From Porphyromonas sp. oral taxon 278 str. W7784 (lineage in GTDB: Bacteria; Bacteroidota; Bacteroidia; Bacteroidales; Porphyromonadaceae), in assembly GCF_000467855.2 (NCBI RefSeq), contig NZ_KI259221.1, positions 264,869 to 328,868 on the forward strand: a stretch of DNA of 64,000 nucleotides, written 5' to 3'. Positions 7,463 through 16,542 of the stretch are shown here, in pieces; the first letter of the stretch is position 1, and each line of letters starts with the position of its first letter. The position numbers and the translations under genes are program-made. The notes under the pieces are model-generated. The model had not been told where the DNA came from, did no database searches, and was given only the letters and a program-made list of their open reading frames with translations.

Positions 7463-10354
7463 ATGGCTAAGAAAGAAACGAAGAAGACTCCCGCCCCACT
7501 CAACGACCGCCAGGATACGGCAGACCACATCCTCCTGCACCATGTGCGTGTCAATAATCTCAAGGACATAGACCTAGCCATCCCCCGAGGCCAACTCATC
7601 GTCGTCACCGGGGTGAGTGGTTCGGGGAAGAGTTCGCTCGCCTTCGACACGCTCTATGCCGAGGGCCAGCGTCGCTACGTGGAGAGTCTCTCGTCGTACG
7701 CCCGTCAGTTCGTCGGTCGTATGGCTAAGCCCGAGGCCGACTGGATACGTGGGCTTCCCCCAGCTATAGCCATCGAGCAGCGTGTCGTCAGCCGTAATCC
7801 CCGCTCTACCGTAGCGACCTCTACCGAGATCTACGAGTACCTGCGCCTGCTCTATGCCCGTATCGGGAAGACCATCTCCCCCAGCTCGGGGCAGGAGGTG
7901 CGCAAGCACACGGTGAAGGACGTCCTTCGCTACGCCAAGGGGCTCCCCGTGGGTAGTCGTGTCTACCTCATCGTACCCCTACACGTCCCCGAGGGGCGAC
8001 AGCTCTCCGCTCATCTCGAGATCCAGCTACAGCAGGGCTACAGCCGACTGTGGACACCCGAGGGGATCCTAGCTATCGAGGATGCTCTACTCTGGAGCGA
8101 CGACCGAGCTGAAGGGCTCTATCTCCTGATCGACCGCCTAGCGATCAGCGAAGACCTTGAAGCCGTAGACCGCCTAGGCGAATCGGTAGAGACGGCCTTC
8201 TTCGAGGGGCGTGGCGTCTGCTATCTCGCTATCGAAGAGATGACCGAGGCAGGACGACAGCCTGTACGCCTCCAGGAGTTCAGCAATATCTTCGAAGCCG
8301 ATGGTCGGGTCTTCCAGGAGCCTTCGCCCGAGATGTTCAGCTTCAACAACCCCATCGGTGCCTGCCCCGAGTGCGAAGGCTTCGGGAAGGTCGTAGGCAT
8401 TGACCACCGTTTGGTCATCCCCGACCCTAGTCTCTCCGTCTATGACGATGCAGTGGCATGCTGGCGAGGGGAAGTGTCTTCGGAGTGGAAGCACTTCTTC
8501 ATCCGCTATGCCGATAAGGCGAAGTTCCCCATACACCGACCCTACGAAGAACTCACTGAGGAGCAGAAGGCTCAGCTGTGGGATGGCCTCCCGACCAAGG
8601 AGTACGGCCCCATCGGCATCACCCCTTACTTCGACTATCTACGAAGCCAGCTCCATAAGATCCAGAACCGTGTGCGCATCGCCCACTTCACGGGTAAGAC
8701 CATCTGCCCTACCTGCCATGGAGATCGCCTCAAGCCTGATGCCCTCTGTGTACGTATCGGGGGGAAGAACATCGCCGAAGTCGTATCGATGACCCTCTGG
8801 GAGGCTCGGGACTTCTTCGACCAGCTCCAGTTGAGCCAGGCCGACGCCTTCATCGCTAAGCGCCTACTCCATGAGATAGGCTCCCGACTGACTTTCCTAG
8901 ACGAAGTGGGTCTGGGCTACCTTACCCTCGACCGCCTCTCCAGCACGCTCTCGGGTGGGGAGAGCCAGCGTGTGACCCTAGCTACTCAGCTCGGTAGTAG
9001 CCTCGTGGGCTCACTCTACGTACTCGACGAGCCCAGTATCGGTCTCCATCAGAGAGATACTGAGCGCCTGATCCAAGTAGTGCGTCGCCTCCGTGATCTC
9101 GGCAATACCGTCGTCGTCGTAGAGCACGACGAAGAGATGATGCGTGCCGCAGACTACATCATCGACATCGGCCCTGATGCTGGGCGTGGGGGAGGCGAAG
9201 TCGTCTATGCGGGGCCCGCCTCAGAGATCAACAGCACGACACCTGGCTACACGGCAGCTTATCTGACGGGACGAGAGGAGATTCCCCTCCCCTCCGTCCG
9301 TCGCCCATGGAATAGCTACATCGAGCTAGAAGGAGCGACGCTACACAACCTCAAGGACGTCACCGTCCGCTTCCCACTACATGCCCTCACCGTCGTCAGC
9401 GGTGTCAGCGGTTCGGGCAAGAGCACGCTGATGCGAGAGCTCTTCTACGAGGGCGTCTCCCGTACGCTCAATAGAGAGCCGATGGATCACCTAGAGCTAC
9501 GGGGTATCTCGGGCGACCTCAAGTCCATCAGTCAGATCGAGTATGTCGACCAGAACAACATAGGGCGAAGCTCCCGCTCCAACCCCGTGACCTACGTCGG
9601 CGCCTTCGATACCATCCGTGAGCTCTATGCAGGCCTCCCGCTATCGAAGCAGATGGGCTTCAAGCCTTATTACTTCAGTTTCAACAAGGAGGGGGGACGC
9701 TGTGAGCGCTGTCAGGGCGCAGGTGTCATCACCGTGGAGATGCAGTTCATGGCCGACATCACGCTCCCCTGCGAAGCCTGTCACGGCTTACGTTTCCGCA
9801 AGGAACTCTTAGAGGTAGAGTACTGTGGGACGAACATCTCTCAACTCCTCGACCTGAGCGTCGATGAGGCGGTCGAGTTCTTTGAGGCCAATCGAGCCTC
9901 TTCCTCCTTGACCTCCAAGATCATTGACCAGCTACGTCCCCTGCAGAAGGTAGGGCTAGGGTACATCAAGCTTGGGCAGTCAGGCTCTACCCTCTCCGGT
10001 GGGGAGAATCAGCGAGTCAAACTGGCCTATTACCTCGGGAAGGGGAAGAAACTCCCTACCCTCTTCATCTTCGACGAACCCACCACAGGCTTGCACTTCC
10101 ATGACATCCGCACCTTGCTCCAGGCTCTACAAGCCCTCGTAGACCAAGGGCACTCAGTGATCGTCATCGAGCACAATCTAGAGGTCATCCAGGCTGCCGA
10201 CTGGGTCATCGATATGGGACCCGAAGGCGGGAAGGCTGGAGGCTATATCGTAGCCGAAGGGACACCCGAAGCTATTGCTTCCTGCGCCGAGTCTGCCACA
10301 GGGCGCTACCTGAAGGACCTCCTTCAAGCCAAGCTCAAGCCCAAGCGTAAGTAG
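7463..10354 (+). CDS. uvrA: Excinuclease ABC subunit A (UvrA)
   Basis: UvrA is the dimeric ABC-type ATPase that finds bulky DNA lesions and loads UvrB in nucleotide excision repair. The 963-residue product has both ATPase modules. The first Walker A is TGVSGSGKSSLAFDT near residue 51 and the second is SGVSGSGKSTLMREL near residue 649. Two signature motifs follow, LSGGESQRVTLATQ and LSGGENQRVKLAYY. Zinc-finger pairs are CPECEGFG with CPTCHGDR and CERCQGAG with CEACHG. The ATG at 7463 gives a short basic leader before the first conserved block (HHVRVNNLKDIDL). It appears to be transcribed alone, with a promoter box at 7381 and a strong hairpin after the stop. Confidence 0.97.
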   Translation: MAKKETKKTPAPLNDRQDTADHILLHHVRVNNLKDIDLAIPRGQLIVVTGVSGSGKSSLAFDTLYAEGQRRYVESLSSYARQFVGRMAKPEADWIRGLPPAIAIEQRVVSRNPRSTVATSTEIYEYLRLLYARIGKTISPSSGQEVRKHTVKDVLRYAKGLPVGSRVYLIVPLHVPEGRQLSAHLEIQLQQGYSRLWTPEGILAIEDALLWSDDRAEGLYLLIDRLAISEDLEAVDRLGESVETAFFEGRGVCYLAIEEMTEAGRQPVRLQEFSNIFEADGRVFQEPSPEMFSFNNPIGACPECEGFGKVVGIDHRLVIPDPSLSVYDDAVACWRGEVSSEWKHFFIRYADKAKFPIHRPYEELTEEQKAQLWDGLPTKEYGPIGITPYFDYLRSQLHKIQNRVRIAHFTGKTICPTCHGDRLKPDALCVRIGGKNIAEVVSMTLWEARDFFDQLQLSQADAFIAKRLLHEIGSRLTFLDEVGLGYLTLDRLSSTLSGGESQRVTLATQLGSSLVGSLYVLDEPSIGLHQRDTERLIQVVRRLRDLGNTVVVVEHDEEMMRAADYIIDIGPDAGRGGGEVVYAGPASEINSTTPGYTAAYLTGREEIPLPSVRRPWNSYIELEGATLHNLKDVTVRFPLHALTVVSGVSGSGKSTLMRELFYEGVSRTLNREPMDHLELRGISGDLKSISQIEYVDQNNIGRSSRSNPVTYVGAFDTIRELYAGLPLSKQMGFKPYYFSFNKEGGRCERCQGAGVITVEMQFMADITLPCEACHGLRFRKELLEVEYCGTNISQLLDLSVDEAVEFFEANRASSSLTSKIIDQLRPLQKVGLGYIKLGQSGSTLSGGENQRVKLAYYLGKGKKLPTLFIFDEPTTGLHFHDIRTLLQALQALVDQGHSVIVIEHNLEVIQAADWVIDMGPEGGKAGGYIVAEGTPEAIASCAESATGRYLKDLLQAKLKPKRK

Positions 10355-10470
10355 CTCCCGACACCAGTCGCAATTCGACTGAAGCGCTACCACAGAGAGC
10401 GCTCTAGTAGAGCTCTAAGCCATCCGGAGTACTCGCTGTAAGACCCTCCATAGCATCCCCTATAAAACGA

Positions 10471-10507
10471 ACCAAGCGCTAATCCTCCCTGAGGATTAGC
10501 GCTTGGT
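10471..10507. terminator. Perfect 16-bp hairpin downstream of uvrA
   Basis: ACCAAGCGCTAATCCT (10471-10486) pairs perfectly with 10492-10507 around a 5-nt loop. There is no strong T run on the plus strand (CTAATT), while the minus strand continues TCGTTTTATA. It probably ends uvrA transcripts and may back up termination of the convergent tlpA-like gene. The 339-bp stretch 10355-10693 holds this and the next hairpin and nothing else recognisable. Confidence 0.7.
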
Positions 10508-10619
10508 CTAATTGGGGCGTAGCTCTGATACGAGAGGGCCACAGGATACGGCACTACACCGCCTGCCTAGCGCTCGGAGAAGCCTACCCCATACCCTCTC
10601 AAACGAAAGGGATAAAAAA

Positions 10620-10672
10620 GGGAAGCCCCCAAGTCGATAGCCTGTATGAGGCTTCGGACTTGGGGGCTTCCC
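10620..10672 (-). terminator. Intrinsic terminator of the TlpA-like gene
   Basis: A 16-bp perfect stem (10620-10635 with 10657-10672) has an inner AGCCT/AGGCT stem. On the minus strand it is followed by TTTTTTAT. It sits 21 bp past the stop of the gene ending at 10694. Confidence 0.88.
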
Positions 10673-10693
10673 TTGTGGTATTTACTCTATTGC

Positions 10694-11851
10694 TTAGAGC
10701 TTACCGCCAGTGGTCTTCAGGATCTCGTCCAGCTGGGCATTGACCATATCGCCACGTAGATCTCGGGCGACGATCTTACCGCTGGGATCGAAGAGGATGA
10801 GCTGAGGAATACCTGCGATACCATATAGGTCCGTCGCATCCTTATCATTGAAGATCTGAGGCCATGTGATCTCTAGATCCTTCATCGCTTGCAGGTGATC
10901 CTCCATCTTGTCCCAAACGACAGCACCGAGGATGACTAAGCCCTTGTCCGTGTACGCATCCCGTACTTTCTTCAGGTGAGCGATCTCACGACGGCAAGGC
11001 CCGCACCAAGAGGCCCAGAAGTCTACCAGCACGTAGTGTCCCTTACCGACATAGCAACTGAGGCTAACGGGCTTGCTCGCATCATCGACTCCATCGAAGT
11101 CTACAAACTGTGCCCCAGGCTTAGTAGCCTCGAGACGGCGGAGACGCTCTACCTGCTTGACGATCGTCTCTTCATTGCGGAGGCTTTCACTAACTTCCTT
11201 GAGGTAGCCTTCTGCCTTAGCAAGGTCTATATCTTCCTGTGCAAGGAGGGTCTGAAGAGCATAGTAGCCGAGAGCGTCGTCACGGTGGGCCTTGAGGTCA
11301 GCCAGCACGCCAGGCAGGATCTGAGCATAGTATTCCTTGACGACCTTCTCCATGCCTTCTTCCTTCTGCTGATCAGAGAGGGTCTTGTCGGAGCGGAGCT
11401 TCATCAGCTTCTCCTTCACCCCGCTAGAGAGGGCGATCTCTTCCTTGACCTTCTGAGCACGGATATCGTTGAGCGGGGTACCCGTCGCTGCTTCAGCCTC
11501 TAGAGGAGCCTTGATGACGCCTTCCTCGGGGATGAAGGAGAGCGAGAAGGAGCGAGGCACGATTAGGTTGGCCACGATACCATCACCTCCTACGGGGCGC
11601 TCAAAGTGGAACTTCCCTCCTACGACCTTGACACTGTCCAGTGCAGTACCACTATTGGTATAGAGGTAGACCCACTTGCCGTTGGCTTCAGCGGGTGCTG
11701 TACCCTGGATCAGGTAGTGCCCGGCTTTGGGCTTGGCGACAACTGTAGCTACCTTGGATTTTGCCTTACCCTTGCGTTGGGCCACTGCGGGTAAAGCGAT
11801 CGTCGTAGCCAGGGCTAGAAGCCCTAGGCGGAGCCATTGATTCTTCTTCAT
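10694..11851 (-). CDS. Secreted TlpA-like thioredoxin-fold disulfide reductase
   Basis: The 385-residue protein begins with an export signal (MKKNQWLRLGLLALATTIALPAVAQ). A beta-rich DUF4369-like domain follows (YLIQGTAPAEANGKWVYLY, residues about 46-130), then a helical linker, then a TlpA/AhpC-type thioredoxin fold. The redox motif WASWCGPCRRE lies near residue 285 and the cis-Pro loop is GIAGIPQLILFD. Such proteins are abundant in Bacteroidota and are placed in the periplasm or on the inner membrane as thiol reductants; the natural substrate is unknown. It stands alone, with its own terminator at 10620-10672. Confidence 0.88.
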   Translation of the reverse strand: MKKNQWLRLGLLALATTIALPAVAQRKGKAKSKVATVVAKPKAGHYLIQGTAPAEANGKWVYLYTNSGTALDSVKVVGGKFHFERPVGGDGIVANLIVPRSFSLSFIPEEGVIKAPLEAEAATGTPLNDIRAQKVKEEIALSSGVKEKLMKLRSDKTLSDQQKEEGMEKVVKEYYAQILPGVLADLKAHRDDALGYYALQTLLAQEDIDLAKAEGYLKEVSESLRNEETIVKQVERLRRLEATKPGAQFVDFDGVDDASKPVSLSCYVGKGHYVLVDFWASWCGPCRREIAHLKKVRDAYTDKGLVILGAVVWDKMEDHLQAMKDLEITWPQIFNDKDATDLYGIAGIPQLILFDPSGKIVARDLRGDMVNAQLDEILKTTGGKL

Positions 11852-12061
11852 GTGTGTTACTAATATGTATGGATGAGTGGTAGTAATATCGAACTAAGAT
11901 AAGTATAATCTCGAGACGAGCGCTATCTATGCCTCTATCGAGGTCCCAAGCTAAGGCGAGAAGGCTACCCAAAGCGAATGCTAGAGAAGCTCTACGCTCA
12001 GCTGAGGAGAAGGCTAATGGGCAGTACTCAGGAAGTCACGAGGCTAATATGAGGGGAGCAC

Positions 12062-12069
12062 CAAAGTTA
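12062..12069 (-). promoter_or_regulatory. Candidate promoter -7 box for the TlpA-like gene
   Basis: The minus strand reads TAACTTTG, matching TAnnTTTG, about 210 nt upstream of the start at 11851. No -33 TTG is obvious. The stretch 11852-12111 between the two genes contains no convincing gene. Confidence 0.35.
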
Positions 12070-12111
12070 ATAAGAGCGAAGCGCTATCATAAGATCGATA
12101 GGAGCGCTAGG

Positions 12112-12558
12112 CTAGCGCAGTCGGATCTTGACTACAAGCTTGCTCACAGCGCCACCGCCTCCAATGAGAGGGGCATGAGCATCTTCGGGATAGAGGATCA
12201 CGAAGTCCCCTGGGACTAGATCCACGTAGCTCGCTGGGGTATCTTCGAAGAAGATGACATCCTTCTCCTTGTCGTAAGGGGCTTGAGGCTCCTGGCATAG
12301 AGCACGGGGAAGCCAACCGATACGCTCTCGTCCCTTGAGTAGTACCTGGATATCGATATGCTCTTCGTGAGCTTCGAGTGGCTGGTAGATCTGCAATGGA
12401 GCGTCCATGCGATTGATGAAGAGGTCTTCACCACGAAGCTCTATGCGCTGCGACTCTAGAGCCAAGAGATCATGCGCCTTGATGTAGTCGAAAGCTTCCT
12501 TGAATAAGGGATGGAGTCCTTCGTAGCGAGCCGATCCCTCGAGTGTACTATGGATCAT
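12112..12558 (-). CDS. YhcH/YjgK/YiaL family protein
   Basis: At 148 residues it matches the length and pattern of the YhcH/YjgK/YiaL (DUF386, EbgC-like) beta-sandwich family. Visible blocks are EAHEEHIDIQVLLKGRERIGW, the mid-domain ENH-type metal region, VDLVPGDFVILYPEDAHAP and the C-terminal VSKLVVKIRL. Family members bind a metal through His/Glu residues and are tied to sugar or sialic-acid catabolism, but the reaction of this one is not known. It has its own upstream -7 box at 12666-12659. Neighbours give no further clue. Confidence 0.85.
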   Translation of the reverse strand: MIHSTLEGSARYEGLHPLFKEAFDYIKAHDLLALESQRIELRGEDLFINRMDAPLQIYQPLEAHEEHIDIQVLLKGRERIGWLPRALCQEPQAPYDKEKDVIFFEDTPASYVDLVPGDFVILYPEDAHAPLIGGGGAVSKLVVKIRLR

Positions 12559-12658
12559 TAGAGTAAGCTTAGTTAGTCGTGAGTCTCTATACCTGAGGTA
12601 GGCTCTCTGTAGCCCGCCCTAAGCATTAGAGGGAGCAGAGACAGAGTGAAGCCATACG

Positions 12659-12666
12659 CAAAGGTA
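12659..12666 (-). promoter_or_regulatory. Predicted promoter -7 box for the YhcH-like gene
   Basis: The minus strand reads TACCTTTG, an exact TAnnTTTG match, about 100 nt upstream of the start at 12558. Confidence 0.5.
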
Positions 12667-12737
12667 GAAACTTCTTCGATACCATGTCCTTACCCTACCC
12701 ATTTCTTGCGCTCCATCATCCCCCTTCCTCATAAATC

Positions 12738-12776
12738 AATTTCCCCTACCAAGCCAGATGCTCGGTAGGGGAAATT
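12738..12776 (-). terminator. Terminator hairpin after the flavodoxin-fold gene
   Basis: AATTTCCCCTACC (12738-12750) pairs with 12764-12776 over 13 bp. It lies 32 bp past the stop of the minus-strand gene ending at 12809. The tail (GATTTATGAG) is only weakly T-rich. Confidence 0.65.
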
Positions 12777-12808
12777 GCCCATAAACTAAAGGTGGCGAAC
12801 AAGCCCTC

Positions 12809-13333
12809 CTAGAGTGTCTTCAGGAGAGAGACTAGCTTCTCTGCGTGCTCTCGTGCTTCCTGTGCGACGTTGGGGTTAGTCAGGGACAGCTGTCCGTAGA
12901 GGGGGAAAGCCCCGACATAGTCCATCTGGGTATAAGCGGCAGTGCACTTGAGGGGCAGAGACAGAGCACTACTAAACTCCGAGTCTTCGAAGGTCGCAGC
13001 ACCAGAGCCCGTGGTATAGGAGTGGATGAACTTCTTCCCCTTGAGCTTATCGCCTCCCGTACCATAGGCAAAGCCGTACTGGAAGACTTGATCCAGGTAG
13101 CGCTTCATCGCTGCAGGTACGCTGAACCAGAAGACGGGATGGTGGAAGATGATGACATCTGCCCCTACTAGCGCCTCCTGCTCGGCAGCGATGTCGATCT
13201 TATTGAGGTCGGGGTAGAGCTCTTCTAGATTGCGGATCTCTACATTAGGCTGAGCCTTGAGTACCTCAAGGATGGCCTTACCAGCGTAGCTCTTCTCGTG
13301 GTAGGTGTGCGAATAGATAACGAGTACTTTCAT
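12809..13333 (-). CDS. NAD(P)H-dependent FMN oxidoreductase, flavodoxin-like fold
   Basis: The 174-residue protein belongs to the flavodoxin_2 / MdaB-KefF family. It begins with MKVLVIYSHTYHEKS (a phosphate-binding loop type) and carries FHHPVFWFSVPAAMKRYLDQVFQYGFAYG, the hallmark segment for flavin and quinone binding. GKKFIHSYTTGSG follows. Members reduce quinones or related electrophiles with NAD(P)H, or regulate potassium efflux channels; no Kef channel is nearby here, so a quinone-reductase role is the simpler guess. It appears monocistronic. Confidence 0.88.
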   Translation of the reverse strand: MKVLVIYSHTYHEKSYAGKAILEVLKAQPNVEIRNLEELYPDLNKIDIAAEQEALVGADVIIFHHPVFWFSVPAAMKRYLDQVFQYGFAYGTGGDKLKGKKFIHSYTTGSGAATFEDSEFSSALSLPLKCTAAYTQMDYVGAFPLYGQLSLTNPNVAQEAREHAEKLVSLLKTL

Positions 13334-13420
13334 TCTTCTTAACGGATAAGTTTATATATGGATGATCTTGTGTGATAATAACGTAGAGGAGGTAGAAAAT
13401 GTTCGCTAGCATACAAAGAA

Positions 13421-13454
13421 ATGGGTGCCTACCTTCTCTGAGGCAGACACCCAT
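13421..13454 (-). terminator. Terminator hairpin after asnS
   Basis: ATGGGTG (13421-13427) pairs with CACCCAT (13448-13454), extended by GCCT/AGGC with a small bulge. On the minus strand TTTCTTTG follows. It is about 50 bp past the asnS stop. Confidence 0.65.
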
Positions 13455-13505
13455 CATATCTATTAGCGAAGGAGGGATAGTAAGCGAGCTTATCCCCTCA
13501 CAGCA

Positions 13506-14903
13506 CTAGAATTCCGCATTGCGTGGCGTACGGGGGAAGGGGATGACGTCACGGATATTCGCCATACCGGTGACGAAGAGCAGGAGGCGCTCAAAGCCCA
13601 GTCCGAAGCCCGAGTGAGGAGCCGTACCATAGCGACGAGAGTCGAGGTACCACCAGAGGTCCTTCTCAGGTACTCCTACCTCCTGAGCACGCTGTACGAG
13701 CTTGTCGAGGTCTGCTTCACGCTCCGATCCACCGATGATCTCTCCGATCTTGGGGAAGAGGACATCCATACCTCGGACTGTCTTCCCATCGTCGTTCAGC
13801 TTCATATAGAAGCTCTTGATCTCCTTAGGATAGTCGGTGACGATGACAGGACGCTGGAAGTGCTCTTCCACGAGATAGCGTTCGTGCTCGCTAGCAAGGT
13901 CGGCACCCCAGTACACTGGGAACTCAAACTTGCGCCCTGCCTTGACTGCCGCCTCGAGGATCTCAATACCCTCGGTGTAGGTCATGCGCTTGAAGGGCTT
14001 CTCTAGGACAAAGCGTAGGCGATCGATGAGCTCCTTGTCGAAGTGTTCCGCTAGGAAAGTCAGATCGTCCATACAATGATCGAGCGCCCACTGCACGCAG
14101 TACTTGATGAACTCCTCTGCTAGGTCCATGTTCTCCTCAATCTCAAGGAAAGCGACCTCAGGCTCGATCATCCAGAACTCCGCTAGGTGACGAGGCGTAT
14201 TGGAGTTCTCGGCACGGAAAGTAGGCCCGAAGGTATAGATCCCTCCGAGGGCAAGGGCCGCCATCTCCCCCTCCAGCTGACCAGATACCGTCAGCGAGGT
14301 GTGACGGGCGAAGAAGTCTTCCTTGTAGTCGACCTTCCCATCCTCGGTGCGAGGAGGGTTCTCTAGGTCAAGAGTCGTGACCTGGAACATCTGCCCAGCA
14401 CCCTCGGCATCGCTGGCCGTGATCAGTGGGGTATGGACATAGAAGAAGCCTCGCTCGTGGAAGAACGTATGGATAGCGATCGACATGTGGTGACGCATGC
14501 GGTAGATCGCTCCGAAGGTATTCGTACGTGGACGTAGGTGGGCGATCTCACGTAGGAACTCTAGGGAGTGCCCCTTCTTCTGTAGTGGGTAGGTAGCAGG
14601 ATCGGCAGTACCAAGGACTTCGATCTCACTGGCCTGGATCTCGACACTCTGACCCTGTCCCTGCGAGGAGACAAGCTCACCGATGACACTCAGGCTAGCA
14701 CCCGTCGTGATCTTAGCCAGCAGTTCGGGATCGAACTTAGCTAGATCGACGACGATCTGGATATTATGGATCGTCGAGCCGTCATTGAGTGCGATGAAGC
14801 TGACAGCCTTATTGCCACGGCGGGTACGGACCCAACCTTTGACGTTCACTTGCTGCCCTACTAGGGTAGCGTGGAGTAGCTCGATGATTCTTGTACGTTT
14901 CAT
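13506..14903 (-). CDS. asnS: Asparaginyl-tRNA synthetase
   Basis: This is a 465-residue class IIb synthetase that charges tRNA-Asn. The N-terminal OB-fold anticodon-binding domain carries [25 protein letters not shown]. The catalytic domain carries motif 2 ([22 protein letters not shown]) and motif 3 ([16 protein letters not shown]), and the C-terminus [16 protein letters not shown] is typical for AsnRS rather than AspRS. It lies 45 bp downstream of the RluB-type gene on the same strand, so the two are probably cotranscribed. Confidence 0.97.
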   Translation of the reverse strand: MKRTRIIELLHATLVGQQVNVKGWVRTRRGNKAVSFIALNDGSTIHNIQIVVDLAKFDPELLAKITTGASLSVIGELVSSQGQGQSVEIQASEIEVLGTADPATYPLQKKGHSLEFLREIAHLRPRTNTFGAIYRMRHHMSIAIHTFFHERGFFYVHTPLITASDAEGAGQMFQVTTLDLENPPRTEDGKVDYKEDFFARHTSLTVSGQLEGEMAALALGGIYTFGPTFRAENSNTPRHLAEFWMIEPEVAFLEIEENMDLAEEFIKYCVQWALDHCMDDLTFLAEHFDKELIDRLRFVLEKPFKRMTYTEGIEILEAAVKAGRKFEFPVYWGADLASEHERYLVEEHFQRPVIVTDYPKEIKSFYMKLNDDGKTVRGMDVLFPKIGEIIGGSEREADLDKLVQRAQEVGVPEKDLWWYLDSRRYGTAPHSGFGLGFERLLLFVTGMANIRDVIPFPRTPRNAEF

Positions 14904-14948
14904 AAAATGAATGATTGAGGTATGTAGCGGTTCTGTGGTGTGTGCTGA

Positions 14949-16217
14949 TTACTCGAAGGAGCCCATGCGCAGGTTGTTCACCTCCTGCTCGGTGAGATAG
15001 CGCCAGCGACCTCGGGGGAGGTTCTTCTTCGTCAAGCCGGCGAAGTAGACTCTATCGAGCTTGTGTACGTGGTAGCCTAGGTGCTCGAAGATACGACGGA
15101 CGATACGATTGCGTCCCGAGTGGATCTCGATCCCTACTTGACTCAGGTCCTCCTCATTGACGTAGCTGACAGCATCCGCATGGATCTCTCCATCCTCGAG
15201 CTCAATCCCCTCGGCGATACGCTGCATATCTTCGATGGAGACGGGCTTATCAAGCCAGACCTGATAGATCTTCTTCTTCATGAAGGAGGGGTGAGTCAGC
15301 TTACTCGACAGGTCTCCATCATTGGTGATGAGGATGACCCCCGTGGTATTTCTATCCAGACGACCTACGGGGTAGATGCGCTCCTCACAAGCCCCCTTGA
15401 CGAGATCCATCACGGTACGGCGACACTCGGGATCATCGGAGGTCGTCACGCAGTTCTTAGGCTTATTCAGGAGGATATATACCTTGCTCTGAGTGGAGAC
15501 ACGCTGTCCCTTGTAGACGACCTCATCGAGGCGCGTGACACGTGAGCCAAGCTCCTTGACGACGACCCCATTGACGGTGATCTCCCCTGCTGCGATGAGT
15601 TCGTCTGCCTCACGACGGGAGCAGACCCCAGCGTTGGCTAGGAACTTATTGAGACGCAGATCCTGTGAGGGATCTACCATCTCCTCATACTTGACTGGGA
15701 TGGGGATCTGTGGCTGCTTGGGCTTCTTTGCCTTGGGCATGGGGCGCTTGCCACCCTTGGCAGGGCGCTTCCCCTTGTAGGGCTGACCTTCTCCCTGATG
15801 CCCACCGGCTCCAGGAGCACCACCTGAGCGACGAGGGCGCTCAGATCTATTATAGTTGTAGCTATATCTACCATCGGCACGCTCCGCCTGATAGCGCTCG
15901 TCGTAGCGGGAACGCTCTGCGGTAGAGGTGGAGCTGGCTTGAGAGCGATGCTGTGAGGGGTAAGAGCCTTCGTAGGAAGAGTGATCTACACGTGAAGGGC
16001 GAGAAGAGACGCGGTTGGGGCGTGGGGACTGCTCCTCTTCGGAGACGATGAAGACACGTCGGCGTCGGGTAGGAGTACCTGTGGTGCCTCGTGCTGAGGT
16101 GTGCTGTCCATCGGTAGAGGCTGCAGGTACACGACGGGAGTGTGTAGCCGAGCGCGGAGTAGGCTCATCAGAGCTACTGAGGTTTGGTCGAGGAGTAAAC
16201 TCCTTGTCTTCTGCCAT
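14949..16217 (-). CDS. RluB/RsuA-family rRNA pseudouridine synthase with long disordered head
   Basis: The C-terminal 240 residues are a standard RsuA/RluB enzyme. It has an S4 RNA-binding domain (LRLNKFLANAGVCSRREADELIAAG), the catalytic block YPVGRLDRNTTGVILITNDG with the nucleophile Asp, and the end block EIHSGRNRIVRRIFEHLGY. It should isomerise one uridine of 23S or 16S rRNA. About 175 residues rich in Arg, Ser, Gly, Pro and Tyr precede this, ending in a Lys/Pro-rich stretch; E. coli RluB has no such head. The ATG at 16217 (MAEDKEF) is the first in frame and is preceded by a good -7 box, so the extension looks real. Confidence 0.9.
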   Translation of the reverse strand: MAEDKEFTPRPNLSSSDEPTPRSATHSRRVPAASTDGQHTSARGTTGTPTRRRRVFIVSEEEQSPRPNRVSSRPSRVDHSSYEGSYPSQHRSQASSTSTAERSRYDERYQAERADGRYSYNYNRSERPRRSGGAPGAGGHQGEGQPYKGKRPAKGGKRPMPKAKKPKQPQIPIPVKYEEMVDPSQDLRLNKFLANAGVCSRREADELIAAGEITVNGVVVKELGSRVTRLDEVVYKGQRVSTQSKVYILLNKPKNCVTTSDDPECRRTVMDLVKGACEERIYPVGRLDRNTTGVILITNDGDLSSKLTHPSFMKKKIYQVWLDKPVSIEDMQRIAEGIELEDGEIHADAVSYVNEEDLSQVGIEIHSGRNRIVRRIFEHLGYHVHKLDRVYFAGLTKKNLPRGRWRYLTEQEVNNLRMGSFE

Positions 16218-16363
16218 GTTTGGGTCTTGTTTTGTATACTTTATTGTCTCGGGTGTTGAGGGCAGCCTCTCGGCTCCCCACTGGTCTATAGCTAATGGAT
16301 GCCCTAGGTGCTTGTGCTTTGCCTAAGGGACATACACTGCCGAAGTACCCAATTACCTTTGAG

Positions 16364-16371
16364 CAAAGATA
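16364..16371 (-). promoter_or_regulatory. Predicted promoter -7 box for the rluB-asnS unit
   Basis: The minus strand reads TATCTTTG in an AT-rich patch about 150 nt upstream of the start at 16217. The 325-bp stretch 16218-16542 contains this box and the GH130-gene hairpin and no gene. Confidence 0.55.
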
Positions 16372-16473
16372 ATAAGATTATACGATATGCTACTAGCCCC
16401 TACCCGATCCGATGCCCTCACCTCCCCTAGGGGGTATGCTCTTAGGATAGAGTTCGATAGAGCGGGATACAGA

Positions 16474-16515
16474 GAGACGCACCCTCACTCCCTGATCTGG
16501 GGAAGGGTGCGTCTC
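16474..16515 (-). terminator. Hairpin downstream of the GH130 gene
   Basis: GAGACGCACCCT (16474-16485) pairs perfectly with 16504-16515. It lies 28 bp past the stop at 16543. No T run follows on the minus strand, so it may act as an mRNA 3' stabiliser or a Rho-assisted stop. Confidence 0.6.
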
Positions 16516-16542
16516 GTCCGTAGAGGATAGCTCCGCTGTAGC

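Noticed and set aside
11929..12219. 96-residue plus-strand frame between the TlpA-like and YhcH-like genes
   Set aside because: It runs antisense into the YhcH-like gene and has no family resemblance or start signal.
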